Source: UBA6398 sp963660485
GTDB lineage: Bacteria; Bacteroidota; Bacteroidia; Bacteroidales; Bacteroidaceae
DNA: 58,583 nucleotides
Assembly: GCA_963660485.1 (NCBI GenBank)
Contig: CAVKYH010000013.1
Span: 1 to 58,583 of the forward strand
Reading direction: 5' to 3'
The notes below the pieces were generated by a model. It ran no database searches. It saw nothing but the letters and a program-made list of their open reading frames with translations, and was not told the DNA's origin. The translations under genes were made by a program, and so were the position numbers. Each line of letters opens with the position of its first letter. Within the stretch, counting starts at the first letter, position 1. This document shows positions 41,896 through 50,762 of the stretch, one piece after another.

Positions 41896-44262
41896 ATGGC
41901 ATCAAAGAATAAAAAAAACACCGGCAAGAAAATCAAAAAGCCCAATATAGAACAAGCAAAACAAGAAAGTAAAGCTTTCTTAACCAGCGAAAACGTGCGT
42001 TTTGTTGCAGGAGTGGTTTTATTGTTGTTTTCCCTTTACATGCTTTTGAGTTTCGTGTCGTTTTTCTTCACCGGCACCCTTGACCAAAGCATCATGGAAA
42101 GCGGAAACTCCATTCGCGACATCAGCAATTGGGGCGGAATGCTTGGGGCATCTATTTCGTTCTACTTTATAAACCACTGCTTTGGATTGGCATCGGTATT
42201 CATTCCCGTTTTCTTCGTCATGATAAGTTTGAGACTGCTGAAAATAGGAAAAATCAGACTATGGAAATGGTTTGCAAACTTCGCCTTTCTCATTATTTGG
42301 TTTTCCGTGACGCTGCAATTCTTTATCCCCGACAATATCATCAACCAACTGTTTTTCATTCCCGGCGGAAAGCATGGACAATTTGTTTGCGACGAACTGA
42401 TATCTAATTTGGGCAAGCCGGGAGCGTTTCTCGTGCTGCTCATAGCCGTGCTGATTTATCTGGTTTACTTGTCAGACGAAACCATTAGGTGTATCAAGAA
42501 AACCTTTAAGAAACTCAGTTTTAGAAAAGTCGGGGAAACTACCGATGAAAACAAGGAAAATATAACCGAAACGGCAGAAACAACCGATGTCATAGAAGAA
42601 ACTCCTGAAGAAGAACTGAAAGAAGAAACTCCCGATGAATACAGTGAAAAAAATGAAGACAACGGGGATTCTGAAAAGGAAGATTCGGGAGAAAAAGCCA
42701 ATGACAGCGATGAAAACAACGAATCTGCAATAGACGGGGTGGAACTTTATGATCCGCGCAAGGATTTGGAATACTACAAGTTCCCGTCTGTAAGCCTCTT
42801 GAAACACTACGACGATGACGGAGTGCTGGTTACAGATGCAGAAAAAACCGCCAACGAAGAACGAATACGCCAGACGCTTGCTTCGTTTGACGTTCAGATA
42901 TCGGGAATAAGCGCCACAATAGGCCCTACAATCACCCTTTACGAAGTAACTCCTGCTCCAGGCGTGAGAATATCGAAAATCCGCAATCTCGAAGACGATA
43001 TAGCACGTTCTATAGGCGCTCTCGGAATACGTATAATAGCTCCTATTCCAGGGAAAACCACAGTGGGTATAGAAGTTCCTAACAAAAAATCACAGATAGT
43101 GTCGATGGAAAGCGTGATAAACTGCGACGCTTTCCGCAATTTCAAGGGCGAACTTCCGGTGGTCATAGGAAAAACCATCATGAACGAACCGTTTATGTTT
43201 GATCTCGCCAAGATGCCCCACCTTCTCGTAGCTGGTGCCACCGGACAAGGAAAGTCGGTAGGCTTGAACGCAATAATAACGTCTCTTCTCTATCGCAAAC
43301 ACCCCGCCGAACTGAAACTTGTGCTCGTTGACCCCAAAAAAGTGGAGTTGAGCCTATATTCTCCTCTCGAAAACCATTTTCTTGCAAAAGTTCCCGACAA
43401 CAACGACGAAGTTGTCATTACCGATGTAGACAGAGTGGTATATGCGCTCAACAGTCTCTGCAAGGAAATGGATACGCGCTATATGCTTCTTAAAAAAGCC
43501 CGGGTGCGCAACATCAAGGAATATAACAAGCGGTTTAGCGAACGCAGATTGAATCCCGAAAACGGACACCGCTTTCTACCATATATCGTTGTAATCGTCG
43601 ATGAATTCGCCGATTTGATAATGACTGCGGGCAAAAACGTGGAAACTCCTATCGCGCGTATCGCACAGTTGGCGCGCGCCGTGGGAATTCACATGATTCT
43701 CGCCACACAAAGGCCTACGACCGACATCATAACCGGTACGATAAAAGCAAACTTCCCTGCCCGTATCGCGTTCAGGGTTATGCAATCGGTAGACTCTCGC
43801 ACAATTCTCGACCGCACGGGAGCAAACAGTTTGATAGGGCGCGGAGATATGCTCTATCTCGCAGGCGGAGAACTGGTGCGCGTACAATGTGCATTCGTCG
43901 ACACGCCGGAAGTGGAGAATATCACAAATTATATCGCTACGCAGCAAGGTTACAATGCGCCGTTCGAACTTCCGGAAATTCCTATGCCCGAGAGTTCGAT
44001 AAACAACCTTGGGGGAACAAGCGACGAGCCTGTACATCTCGATCCTCTCATAACAGAAGCCGCAAAATCCGTGATAGAGTCGGGAATCGGTTCCACATCG
44101 TTCATACAGCGTAAGTTCTCTATCGGTTACAACCGCGCCGGCAGAATAATGGATCAGTTGGAAAAAGCAGGAATCGTGGGACCGCAGCAAGGAAGTAAGC
44201 CGCGCGAGGTTTTGTGTACCTCTACGTTGGAAATAGATGAGAAAATAGCGGCGGCATTCTGA
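41896..44262 (+). CDS. ftsK: FtsK/SpoIIIE DNA translocase
   Basis: 788 residues. A basic N-terminus is followed by four TM helices (about 35-200), a highly acidic Glu/Asp linker (about 215-280), the alpha/beta motor with Walker A GATGQGKSVGLN and Walker B YIVVIVDEFADLIM, and a C-terminal gamma winged helix (FIQRKFSIGYNRAGRIMDQL) that reads KOPS-type sites. It pumps chromosome DNA at the septum so that dimers are resolved and termini segregated. The linker is much shorter than in E. coli. dnaX begins 41 bp downstream. Confidence 0.95.
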   Translation: MASKNKKNTGKKIKKPNIEQAKQESKAFLTSENVRFVAGVVLLLFSLYMLLSFVSFFFTGTLDQSIMESGNSIRDISNWGGMLGASISFYFINHCFGLASVFIPVFFVMISLRLLKIGKIRLWKWFANFAFLIIWFSVTLQFFIPDNIINQLFFIPGGKHGQFVCDELISNLGKPGAFLVLLIAVLIYLVYLSDETIRCIKKTFKKLSFRKVGETTDENKENITETAETTDVIEETPEEELKEETPDEYSEKNEDNGDSEKEDSGEKANDSDENNESAIDGVELYDPRKDLEYYKFPSVSLLKHYDDDGVLVTDAEKTANEERIRQTLASFDVQISGISATIGPTITLYEVTPAPGVRISKIRNLEDDIARSIGALGIRIIAPIPGKTTVGIEVPNKKSQIVSMESVINCDAFRNFKGELPVVIGKTIMNEPFMFDLAKMPHLLVAGATGQGKSVGLNAIITSLLYRKHPAELKLVLVDPKKVELSLYSPLENHFLAKVPDNNDEVVITDVDRVVYALNSLCKEMDTRYMLLKKARVRNIKEYNKRFSERRLNPENGHRFLPYIVVIVDEFADLIMTAGKNVETPIARIAQLARAVGIHMILATQRPTTDIITGTIKANFPARIAFRVMQSVDSRTILDRTGANSLIGRGDMLYLAGGELVRVQCAFVDTPEVENITNYIATQQGYNAPFELPEIPMPESSINNLGGTSDEPVHLDPLITEAAKSVIESGIGSTSFIQRKFSIGYNRAGRIMDQLEKAGIVGPQQGSKPREVLCTSTLEIDEKIAAAF

Positions 44263-44303
44263 TTTACAAACAAAAAGAAGTTGAAATAAAATAGACAATA
44301 CCC

Positions 44304-46115
44304 ATGAGCGATTATGTAGTATCGGCAATAAAATACAGACCACAGTGTTTTGACGACGTGGTAGGGCAGAAAGCATTGACATCGACTCTTATCGGAGCGA
44401 TAAGAAGCGGTAAACTCGCCCATTCCTACCTTTTCTGCGGTCCGAGAGGCGTGGGAAAGACAACTTGCGCGCGTATATTTGCCAAGACTATCAATTGTGA
44501 GCATCTCAACAACGATGGTGAGGCATGCAACGAGTGCGACAGTTGCAAGGCTTTCAATGACGGGCGAAGCATGAACGTACATGAGATTGACGCCGCTTCA
44601 AACAATTCGGTTGACAACATTCGCAATTTGATAGAGCAGGTGCAGATTCCTCCACAAATGGGGAAATACAAAATCTTCATCATAGACGAGGTGCACATGC
44701 TTTCACCCGGTGCATTCAATGCCTTTTTGAAAACGCTTGAAGAGCCGCCTTCGTATGCCATTTTCATACTTGCCACAACCGAAAAGCAGAAGATTATCCC
44801 CACAATACTGAGCCGTTGCCAAATCTACGATTTCAAGCGCATCGAAGCCGATGATATTGTTTACCAGCTCACAAAAATCGCGAACAAAGAGGGTTTTACT
44901 TTTGAGGAGGATGCGTTGCGTGTGATTGCAGAGAAAGCTGACGGCGGAATGCGCGATGCTCTTTCGCTTTTCGACCAGCAAGCTGTGTATACAAACGGCA
45001 ACATTACTTACGAGCAGGTAATCAAGAATCTTAACATACTCGACCATTCTGCCTATTTCAGAATCTACGAGAGCCTTATAGCCCATAATATACCCCAGGT
45101 GCTGTTTGATTTCAACGAAGTAGTGGCGCGTGGATTCGATGGCAGAGACTTTATCGACGGTCTTGCACGTCATACGCGTAATCTCATGATGGCACAGGAC
45201 GCAAGGACGTTGCCTTTACTTCAAGTCTCAAAGCATACGGTTGACCAATATCGTGCTCAATCCCAAAAGTGCAAACCGCAATATCTTTACAAAGTAATGA
45301 GGCTTTGCAGCGATTGTAGTTTGAAATACCGCGATAGTCGCAATAAACAACTTTTGGTTGAAATTACCCTTATAGAAGCTGCTCAAGCCGATGACGACGG
45401 TGATGGTCATGCGGGCAAGAAATCTCAAGCCAAAGTTCTGAAAAATATATTCTCCAAGCAGCCTCAGCAAATCAAGACTGCATCAGACGGAGCGCAACAA
45501 ACGGCGGAAAATCCTGCACAAGCCACAAATCACCCACAGGTAGCTTCAACAACAACGCCGCAACCTATGGAGGGGCAAACAACTGCGGTTGCAACAGACC
45601 AGAAAGAGACAAAACAGAAGGTTCATACCCTTAACGTTATGTCGATAACCTCGATTATGGCAGGCGCAAAAAAGAAAGATGAGCCTATAGTCTCAAATGG
45701 CACGACTACAAGCGACAAGCAACCCCAAACTGTGCAAGAAAAACCTGTCAATACCGCAAGAAATTTCGACGAAACCCAACTTTATGGAGCATGGCTTGAA
45801 TTAGCACAAAACCTTCCTACGGCCAACAATGACTTGGCTGCACGAATGAAAGCAATACGTCCGGAAGTAGATGAAAATTGTAAGATAAGCGTAAAATGCG
45901 AGAACCCTTTGGTGGCAAAGTATATGCAGGAAATAGTTCCGCAAATGCAGGAAACCCTACGCAAAACGCTCAACAATCCCGACATTATAGTTGAAATCAA
46001 AATAACAGAAGACTTTCGCGCAACAGTAAACCCAATAGAAGAATTCAAGACGCTCACAAAGGAAAACAAGTGCCTTGCAAGGCTTAACGAAGCGTTGCAA
46101 TTCGAAATGCTTTAG
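44304..46115 (+). CDS. dnaX: DNA polymerase III subunit gamma/tau
   Basis: 603 residues. The clamp-loader AAA+ core has Walker A GPRGVGKTTCARIF, a zinc module with Cys in CEHLNNDGEACNECDSC, Walker B IFIIDEVHMLS and sensor 1 (LATTEKQKIIPTILSRCQ). Domain III follows to about residue 360, then a Gln/Thr-rich linker and a C-terminal domain suited to binding the polymerase. I see no A-run slippery site that would clearly make a short gamma form. Probably cotranscribed with ftsK. Confidence 0.95.
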   Translation: MSDYVVSAIKYRPQCFDDVVGQKALTSTLIGAIRSGKLAHSYLFCGPRGVGKTTCARIFAKTINCEHLNNDGEACNECDSCKAFNDGRSMNVHEIDAASNNSVDNIRNLIEQVQIPPQMGKYKIFIIDEVHMLSPGAFNAFLKTLEEPPSYAIFILATTEKQKIIPTILSRCQIYDFKRIEADDIVYQLTKIANKEGFTFEEDALRVIAEKADGGMRDALSLFDQQAVYTNGNITYEQVIKNLNILDHSAYFRIYESLIAHNIPQVLFDFNEVVARGFDGRDFIDGLARHTRNLMMAQDARTLPLLQVSKHTVDQYRAQSQKCKPQYLYKVMRLCSDCSLKYRDSRNKQLLVEITLIEAAQADDDGDGHAGKKSQAKVLKNIFSKQPQQIKTASDGAQQTAENPAQATNHPQVASTTTPQPMEGQTTAVATDQKETKQKVHTLNVMSITSIMAGAKKKDEPIVSNGTTTSDKQPQTVQEKPVNTARNFDETQLYGAWLELAQNLPTANNDLAARMKAIRPEVDENCKISVKCENPLVAKYMQEIVPQMQETLRKTLNNPDIIVEIKITEDFRATVNPIEEFKTLTKENKCLARLNEALQFEML

Positions 46116-46171
46116 CCCATAAAGCAATACAAAACCGGCTATTTTTTGATAACCAATAAAAGATATACAAC

Positions 46172-46633
46172 ATGAAAATAGGAGACAGAATACCAGAGGT
46201 TTTGGGCATTGACCAAGACGGACATGAAATCAAGGCAAGCGACTACCGTGGTCGCAAAATAGTGCTTTATAGTTATCCCAAGGCTAACACAAGCGGATGC
46301 ACCGCCGAGGCTTGCTCGCTACAGGCGCACAAGGACGAATTGGCCGCTGCCGGCTACGATATTATCGGCATTAGCAAGGACAAACAGGCTCTTCTGAAAA
46401 AATTTTCCGAGGCCAAGGGTTTGGAGTTTCCACTAATTGCTGATACGGAGACCACGCTCTTGCAGGAACTGGGGTGTTGGGGCGAGAAGGTGGCTTGCGG
46501 TCGCAAGACTATCGGCATTCTCCGCACCACCTACCTTGTCAACGAGGAAGGAGTAATCGAGAAAATTTTTACTCCCAAAGAAATCAAGACAAAGATTCAT
46601 GCGGAGCAAATACTGGAGTACATCAACAAATAA
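46172..46633 (+). CDS. bcp: Thioredoxin-dependent peroxiredoxin (Bcp type)
   Basis: 153 residues reducing hydroperoxides with electrons from thioredoxin. The peroxidatic Cys is in NTSGCTAEACSLQAH with the resolving Cys five residues later, the Bcp/PrxQ atypical 2-Cys layout; Pro and Thr of the active site (PKANTSGC, Ser/Thr) are present. It is the first of three close genes (bcp, TIGR04076, NUDIX). Confidence 0.94.
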   Translation: MKIGDRIPEVLGIDQDGHEIKASDYRGRKIVLYSYPKANTSGCTAEACSLQAHKDELAAAGYDIIGISKDKQALLKKFSEAKGLEFPLIADTETTLLQELGCWGEKVACGRKTIGILRTTYLVNEEGVIEKIFTPKEIKTKIHAEQILEYINK

Positions 46634-46646
46634 CCCACAACAAGTT

Positions 46647-47024
46647 ATGGTGACAGAACACAAATGTAAGATAACTGTTCTCGAATGCAAGTGCTTCAAC
46701 GACTACCAGGAAAAATATCTGGCAGACCCGAAGAGCGGTCCATGCCCATGTTTTAAGCCCGGCGACACATTTCTGTTGGAACGCAATGGAAAGCGCGACG
46801 ACTTCTGGCATATGCTCAACGGCAAGTTCTGCTCCGAAGCATGGGATTCCATTAGCCGCTATGTCTATACGGCATTGCAGGGTGGCAGCATCATGAAAGG
46901 ATGGACAAACGACGAGAAGATGATGATAGCCTGTTGCAGCGACGGCACGCGCCCCGTCATTTTCAGGATAGAACGCATCGATGAGGAGGTGGAAGAGCTT
47001 ACTTTTGCCGACGGAAGACAATAA
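46647..47024 (+). CDS. TIGR04076-family protein
   Basis: 125 residues from MVTEHKCKITVLECKC. The Cys-rich motif GPCPCFKPGDTFLLER and a later CSDGTRPVIFRIERI agree with the TIGR04076 family, whose biochemical role is unknown. The internal ATG at 46647, 13 bp after the bcp stop, is preferred over the longer ORF that overlaps bcp. Six or more Cys may bind metal. Confidence 0.82.
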   Translation: MVTEHKCKITVLECKCFNDYQEKYLADPKSGPCPCFKPGDTFLLERNGKRDDFWHMLNGKFCSEAWDSISRYVYTALQGGSIMKGWTNDEKMMIACCSDGTRPVIFRIERIDEEVEELTFADGRQ

Positions 47025-47079
47025 GAGGAGCGTGAAACAACAGAGAATAGAAATATTGGAGGCGTTCTATTACGTAATA

Positions 47080-47649
47080 ATGAGCGATATGAAACAAAAC
47101 GATATAGACATGAGCTGGAAAATCTTGGACAGCAAGTATCTGTTCAAGAAACCATGGCTCACAGCCAGGGTTGATAAGGTACAACTACCCACTGGAGCCA
47201 TTGTCGACGAATATTACATACTGGAATATCCCGAATGGGTGAATACCATTGCCATAACTAAAGAGGGGCTATTTGTTTTCGTTCGCCAGTATCGCCACGG
47301 CATCCGCAGGACTGTCAACGAACTCTGCGCCGGAGTGGTTGAAGAAGGAGAAGAGCCTATGGTCGCTGCTAAGCGGGAGTTGCTGGAAGAAACTGGATTC
47401 GGTGGCGGAGACTGGATTCCCTGGATGACGATTTCTGCCAATGCCAGCACCCATACCAACCTCACGCATTGTTTCCTTGCAACAGGCGTCGAACTTGTGG
47501 ACAAGCAACATCTGGACAAAGGCGAGGATATCAAAGTCAGAATTTTCAATCGTAATGAGGTGCTTGATATGCTCCGTCAGGGGGAAGTATGGCAAAGTTT
47601 AATGACAGCACCACTCTGGAAATATTTTGCAGAAGAGCATGCTTTATAG
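47080..47649 (+). CDS. NUDIX hydrolase
   Basis: 189 residues from the ATG at 47080 (47089 and 47110 also possible). The NUDIX box is complete: GVVEEGEEP then RELLEETG with the spacing GX5EX7REUXEEXG. The preceding block (EYPEWVNTIAITKEGLFVFV and RQYRHGIRR) resembles ADP-sugar pyrophosphatases, so ADP-ribose or a nucleotide sugar is a likely substrate. 55 bp after the TIGR04076 gene. Confidence 0.9.
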   Translation: MSDMKQNDIDMSWKILDSKYLFKKPWLTARVDKVQLPTGAIVDEYYILEYPEWVNTIAITKEGLFVFVRQYRHGIRRTVNELCAGVVEEGEEPMVAAKRELLEETGFGGGDWIPWMTISANASTHTNLTHCFLATGVELVDKQHLDKGEDIKVRIFNRNEVLDMLRQGEVWQSLMTAPLWKYFAEEHAL

Positions 47650-47838
47650 GAAAAACAAAACGCTATTCTATAACAGAGTATAAACCTACGGTGGTAATTA
47701 ATAGTACCACTCAAGCAGAAAATAGAACAAACAAAAAACGTTAAAATTGAAATTATAAGCATCTGATATAAGCATTGCTAACCTTTAGGTAACCAAGTGA
47801 GTAAATTGTGCCTACTTGTATACAGATCAATATATTAG

Positions 47839-47846
47839 TAGCTTTG
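47839..47846 (+). promoter_or_regulatory. Cupin-HxlR promoter -7 box (TAGCTTTG)
   Basis: TAnnTTTG match 46 bp before the cupin ATG at 47892, supporting that start over the ORF's first ATG at 47808. Confidence 0.6.
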
Positions 47847-47891
47847 TGGCGCAAAACTAACATCAATGTTTACATTAAAAACTGTACAAGT

Positions 47892-48278
47892 ATGGCAAAT
47901 TATGCAATCAAGAGCCTGAATGGTTGGGCAAGTGTAGAAGGTAAAATATTCTTGGGTGAAGAACTTGGTCTGACGGGTGCGGAAGCATCACTCCAGCGTC
48001 TGGCCGCTGGCGAGGATGCCCCCTTCCTTCACTCTCACAAGACTCACGAGGAACTATATGTAATTCTCTCTGGCTGTGGAGAGTTTGAAGTGGATGGTGA
48101 GAAAAACGAGGTTAGGGAGGGTAGCATTATCAGAGTTTCTCCTGCTGGTGTAAGAGCCCTGCGCAACACCAGCAATGAAGAAATGGTAATGATGTGCGTC
48201 CAGTATGAAGCCAAGCCTATAATCAGCTTTATGGAAGATGCGAACATCATTCCATTAGAAAATGAACAAAACATCTGA
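47892..48278 (+). CDS. Cupin-domain protein
   Basis: A 128-residue single-domain cupin. Cupin motif 1 is HSHKTHEELYVILSGCGEFEVDG with metal-binding His, His and Glu; motif 2 is RVSPAGVRALRNTS, in which the usual His is not obvious. Substrate unknown. Its end overlaps the HxlR gene by 17 bp, so the two are coupled; the regulator may respond to the same compound. Confidence 0.88.
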   Translation: MANYAIKSLNGWASVEGKIFLGEELGLTGAEASLQRLAAGEDAPFLHSHKTHEELYVILSGCGEFEVDGEKNEVREGSIIRVSPAGVRALRNTSNEEMVMMCVQYEAKPIISFMEDANIIPLENEQNI

Positions 48279-48645
48279 ACATAAAGAAGTATTAGACGCT
48301 CTGTTTCCCGACTGCCCTATACGCAACGTGCTGGCGCGTGTAGGCGACAAATGGTCTCTCCTTGTGCTGTACACTCTGCAACACAAAGGGACTTTGCGTT
48401 TCAAGCAACTACAACGTGAGATACCCGATATATCGCAAAAATCTCTCACTCTAACACTTCGTACATTGGAGGAAGATGGTTTTATTAGCCGCAAGGTCTA
48501 TGCAGAAGTCCCTCCTCGGGTAGAATATGCTTTGACTGAGCGCTGTCTGTCGTTTCTTCCATTGGTCAATAACCTTATAGCTTGGGCAAAAGACAATATG
48601 GAAGAAATTGTCAAAGACCGATTCTATCATAGAAGTCTATTATAA
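48262..48645 (+). CDS. HxlR-family transcriptional regulator
   Basis: 127 residues forming one winged helix with FPDCPIRNVLARVGDKWSLL (redox-type single Cys), recognition helix ISQKSLTLTLRTLEEDGFI and the wing VPPRVEYALTE. HxlR proteins bind as dimers and several respond to electrophiles or thiol stress through this Cys. It overlaps the cupin gene and precedes a decayed flavin reductase, a common target of such regulators. Confidence 0.92.
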   Translation: MNKTSEHKEVLDALFPDCPIRNVLARVGDKWSLLVLYTLQHKGTLRFKQLQREIPDISQKSLTLTLRTLEEDGFISRKVYAEVPPRVEYALTERCLSFLPLVNNLIAWAKDNMEEIVKDRFYHRSLL

Positions 48646-48885
48646 TTTTTTATTTCCGAGATAGCGGAGAGTCTGTGGAATTTTGTACACTGAAACACCA
48701 TAAGAGAATCAAACATGAGTTGGCTAAGTTGGCCGTTTCCTCACAACATCAAGGCCAATTGTTTGGCGAAGTTGTCTTGGAATATGCTTATATAAAAGGG
48801 TGAAAGGGAGGGCCCCGAATCCTTTATCGTTGGAAATAACTGTATAAAGAAAGGACAAATAAGCAATAAAAAGTTTTGGAACTAT

Positions 48886-49250
48886 ATGGGTATCGTGAGC
48901 GCCAAAAATGAGCCGAACAAGATAGAGAAGACTGGTTGGACTGCAGTGAAGGCAGAAAATGTCAATGCTCCTGTTTTTTACCGACTTCCCGATGTCATTA
49001 GAGTTTCGTATTAAAGAGAATATTGAAGAGAGCGGAGACAGGCTACTACATCGTTGCCGAAATTGTGAACATCGTCTGCAACGAAGACTATCTCGCCGAA
49101 GATGGCAAGCCCGACTTGGAGAAGATGCACCTTATCACCTTCGACCTAATACACAACGGATACTTTCAACTTGTTAAGCGTGTTGGCAATGCTTTTTGCA
49201 TCGGCAATCACTTGCCGATGCAGCATATTATGCCAATTGATTATCAATAG
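48886..49250 (+). pseudogene. Decayed flavin reductase-family gene
   Basis: Three pieces in different frames make one family profile: MGIVSAKNEPNKIEKTGW to NAPVF from 48886; FPMSLEFRIKENIEES in the ORF at 48959; and ETGYYIVAEIVNIVCNEDYL to FCIGNHLPM from 49023. Flavin reductase-like proteins read MGI.SA....K....G.T.V to NAP, then LP..LE.K and Y.I.GEI. At least two frameshifts separate them and the N-terminal part is missing. The 240 bp upstream (48646-48885) holds no intact gene. Confidence 0.75.
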
Positions 49251-49539
49251 TTTATGGCTTAAAAGATAGACTGCTCAAAAATTTACTTGTTTTTTGCCGA
49301 AAATCGAAGATTTAACGTTTTTAACCTTAGTTTGTCTTCAAACGAAGGGAAAAAGAGAAAAATGGCTCTCTTTTGCTCCGAAACCTCCGGTTCGCAAAGA
49401 TAAGGCATATCGGTGATTATTTCGCCGATTCGAGTTGCAAAATCAGAGATGGATTCACAGATTTTCTGGTTGGCTTTTGTGTCTTGACAAGGGCTCGAAT
49501 CATGTCTGTTTTGTGAGCAGGATTTCTGTGTCTTTTGTA
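49251..49539. other. Intergenic stretch without a supported gene
   Basis: A minus-strand ORF of 102 codons covers part of this, but it runs into repeat sequence and lacks a promoter or ribosome site. Nothing else is visible. Confidence 0.45.
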
Positions 49540-49668
49540 GCCAAAAGAGAAAGTTAGCAGTTATGGTTCGGCTTGGTTTTGGCACAGCCATCTCTTTTTC
49601 TCCCTCTGTTAGCTTTACTTTAATGCACGTATATATGAATACAGGGATAAAGTAAAGCTATGTTGTAT
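49540..49668. repeat. Direct repeat, left copy, bracketing the nuclease cassette
   Basis: About 120 bp match 54880-55010: shared blocks include GGTTCGGCTT, CTTTTTCTCCCTCTGTTAGC, CTTTACTTTAATGCACGTAT and GGGATAAAGTAAAG. The last two contain the inverted pair CTTTACTTTA/TAAAGTAAAG. A third, partial copy is at 50462-50520. Confidence 0.85.
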
Positions 49669-49670
49669 TT

Positions 49671-50393
49671 TTACTTGAGTGATAAACTGTACTCACATCG
49701 TATTCGCTCTAACTCATTTTTTAAATCATTTATATGTAAAATTATTAGATAAACATTTTCTACATCAGTTATTTCATGTATTTGCGATAGTGAATATAAT
49801 GGTCTTAAAAACTTTTTCACTTTCATTCGTTCTTTTCTTGCAGAATTAGTGGATTCTTTACACTTGGTTTCTCTCAGTAGTTGAGACGTTAAATCTTCGT
49901 CAGACCTATTGCCAAAATTGACAATAGCAATTATCTTAATATAATCTTTTGTGTCTTGAATACTTTTACTTGCCTTTATATGTCGAGATGATTCTAACCG
50001 TAATTTTCTAGCATCTTCAAGAATTGCATTGATTTGTGCAGCACCAAATTTTTTGTTGCGGATTAGAGAATTGCATTTGACTTCTACTAATATTTTTACA
50101 GGAGAGTCAATTCTTATGTCGAATCCATTTGTGTTTGGCTTTTGTTTATCAATATCATTAAATATCCGTTCTCTATCTTCATTTTTAAATGATAATATAT
50201 CTGATAACTTTGTTGCAATAGAACGAGTCGATATTAACATTATGTTATTAATATCGGACAGTATTGATTTTAGTTCTATTAATTTATCTAGTGTAAGATT
50301 GTTACCAATATCCTCGGTGTTAATAGACTTGATAAACTTTGTGTACTTATCTAATAAATTAATTGTTCTATTGTATGTTTTTGATGTTTCCAT
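49671..50393 (-). CDS. Putative PD-(D/E)XK nuclease-like protein
   Basis: 240 residues. I do not recognise the family. A helical N-terminal half (about 1-75) is followed by NGFDIRIDSPVKILVEVKCN, an Asp then 10-12 residues then E-V-K arrangement seen in PD-(D/E)XK nucleases, then an alpha/beta part with IIAIVNFGNRSDEDL and a coiled C-terminus. Codon use is AT-rich compared with core genes. It sits inside the direct-repeat bracket beside the SEC-C protein. A restriction or defence nuclease is a reasonable inference, not shown. Confidence 0.55.
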   Translation of the reverse strand: METSKTYNRTINLLDKYTKFIKSINTEDIGNNLTLDKLIELKSILSDINNIMLISTRSIATKLSDILSFKNEDRERIFNDIDKQKPNTNGFDIRIDSPVKILVEVKCNSLIRNKKFGAAQINAILEDARKLRLESSRHIKASKSIQDTKDYIKIIAIVNFGNRSDEDLTSQLLRETKCKESTNSARKERMKVKKFLRPLYSLSQIHEITDVENVYLIILHINDLKNELERIRCEYSLSLK

Positions 50394-50461
50394 AATTTTG
50401 TTTCTTTGGGGGGACGAAAATATGTATAAAAGTTCATATATGAAATTTTGTCAGGCTTGTT

Positions 50462-50525
50462 AGTCGGGATTTCGTATTCTTTTGCAGTCAAAAGAGAAAG
50501 TTTTCAGATATGATTCTTTTTCAGA
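50462..50525. repeat. Partial third copy of the bracketing repeat
   Basis: TTTTGCAGTCAAAAGAGAAAG and CAGATATGATTC resemble the starts of the two longer copies at 49.54 and 54.88 kb. The T-rich 3' half is missing. Confidence 0.55.
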
Positions 50526-50550
50526 GAGCCTCCGTTGCCGTATTTTTCCG

Positions 50551-50558
50551 TACTTTTG
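50551..50558 (+). promoter_or_regulatory. -7 box TACTTTTG
   Basis: TAnnTTTG match with TTG about 19 bp upstream, 43 bp before the truncated HTH ORF. Confidence 0.5.
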
Positions 50559-50601
50559 TAACAACTTGTGCAAAATTTGCACACTTTAAATTATTGGTAA
50601 T

Positions 50602-50724
50602 ATGAAGATTGAAGAGGCTATACTCTACTGTTTGGCAAGCCAGAATAGGGGAATGCGAACTGAACAGATTGCAGAGATGATAAACCGTCAGCGATTGATC
50701 CATACTACCTTTAGGAGTAGGTAA
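50602..50724 (+). pseudogene. Truncated HARE-HTH-like ORF (40 codons)
   Basis: MKIEEAILYCLASQNRGMRT then EQIAEMINRQRLIH resembles the first two helices of the HARE-HTH domain, where a longer wing and a third helix should follow. It has a good promoter but stops after 40 codons in front of the SEC-C gene end. It is most likely the stump of a gene deleted when the neighbouring cassette arrived. Confidence 0.5.
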
Positions 50725-50762
50725 AAATTAGAAGGCGTGATGCGTCAGCACCTCTAAAAGTC

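Noticed and set aside
49283..49591. 102-codon minus-strand ORF
   Set aside because: It spans the bracketing direct repeat, has no promoter or ribosome site and no recognisable composition.
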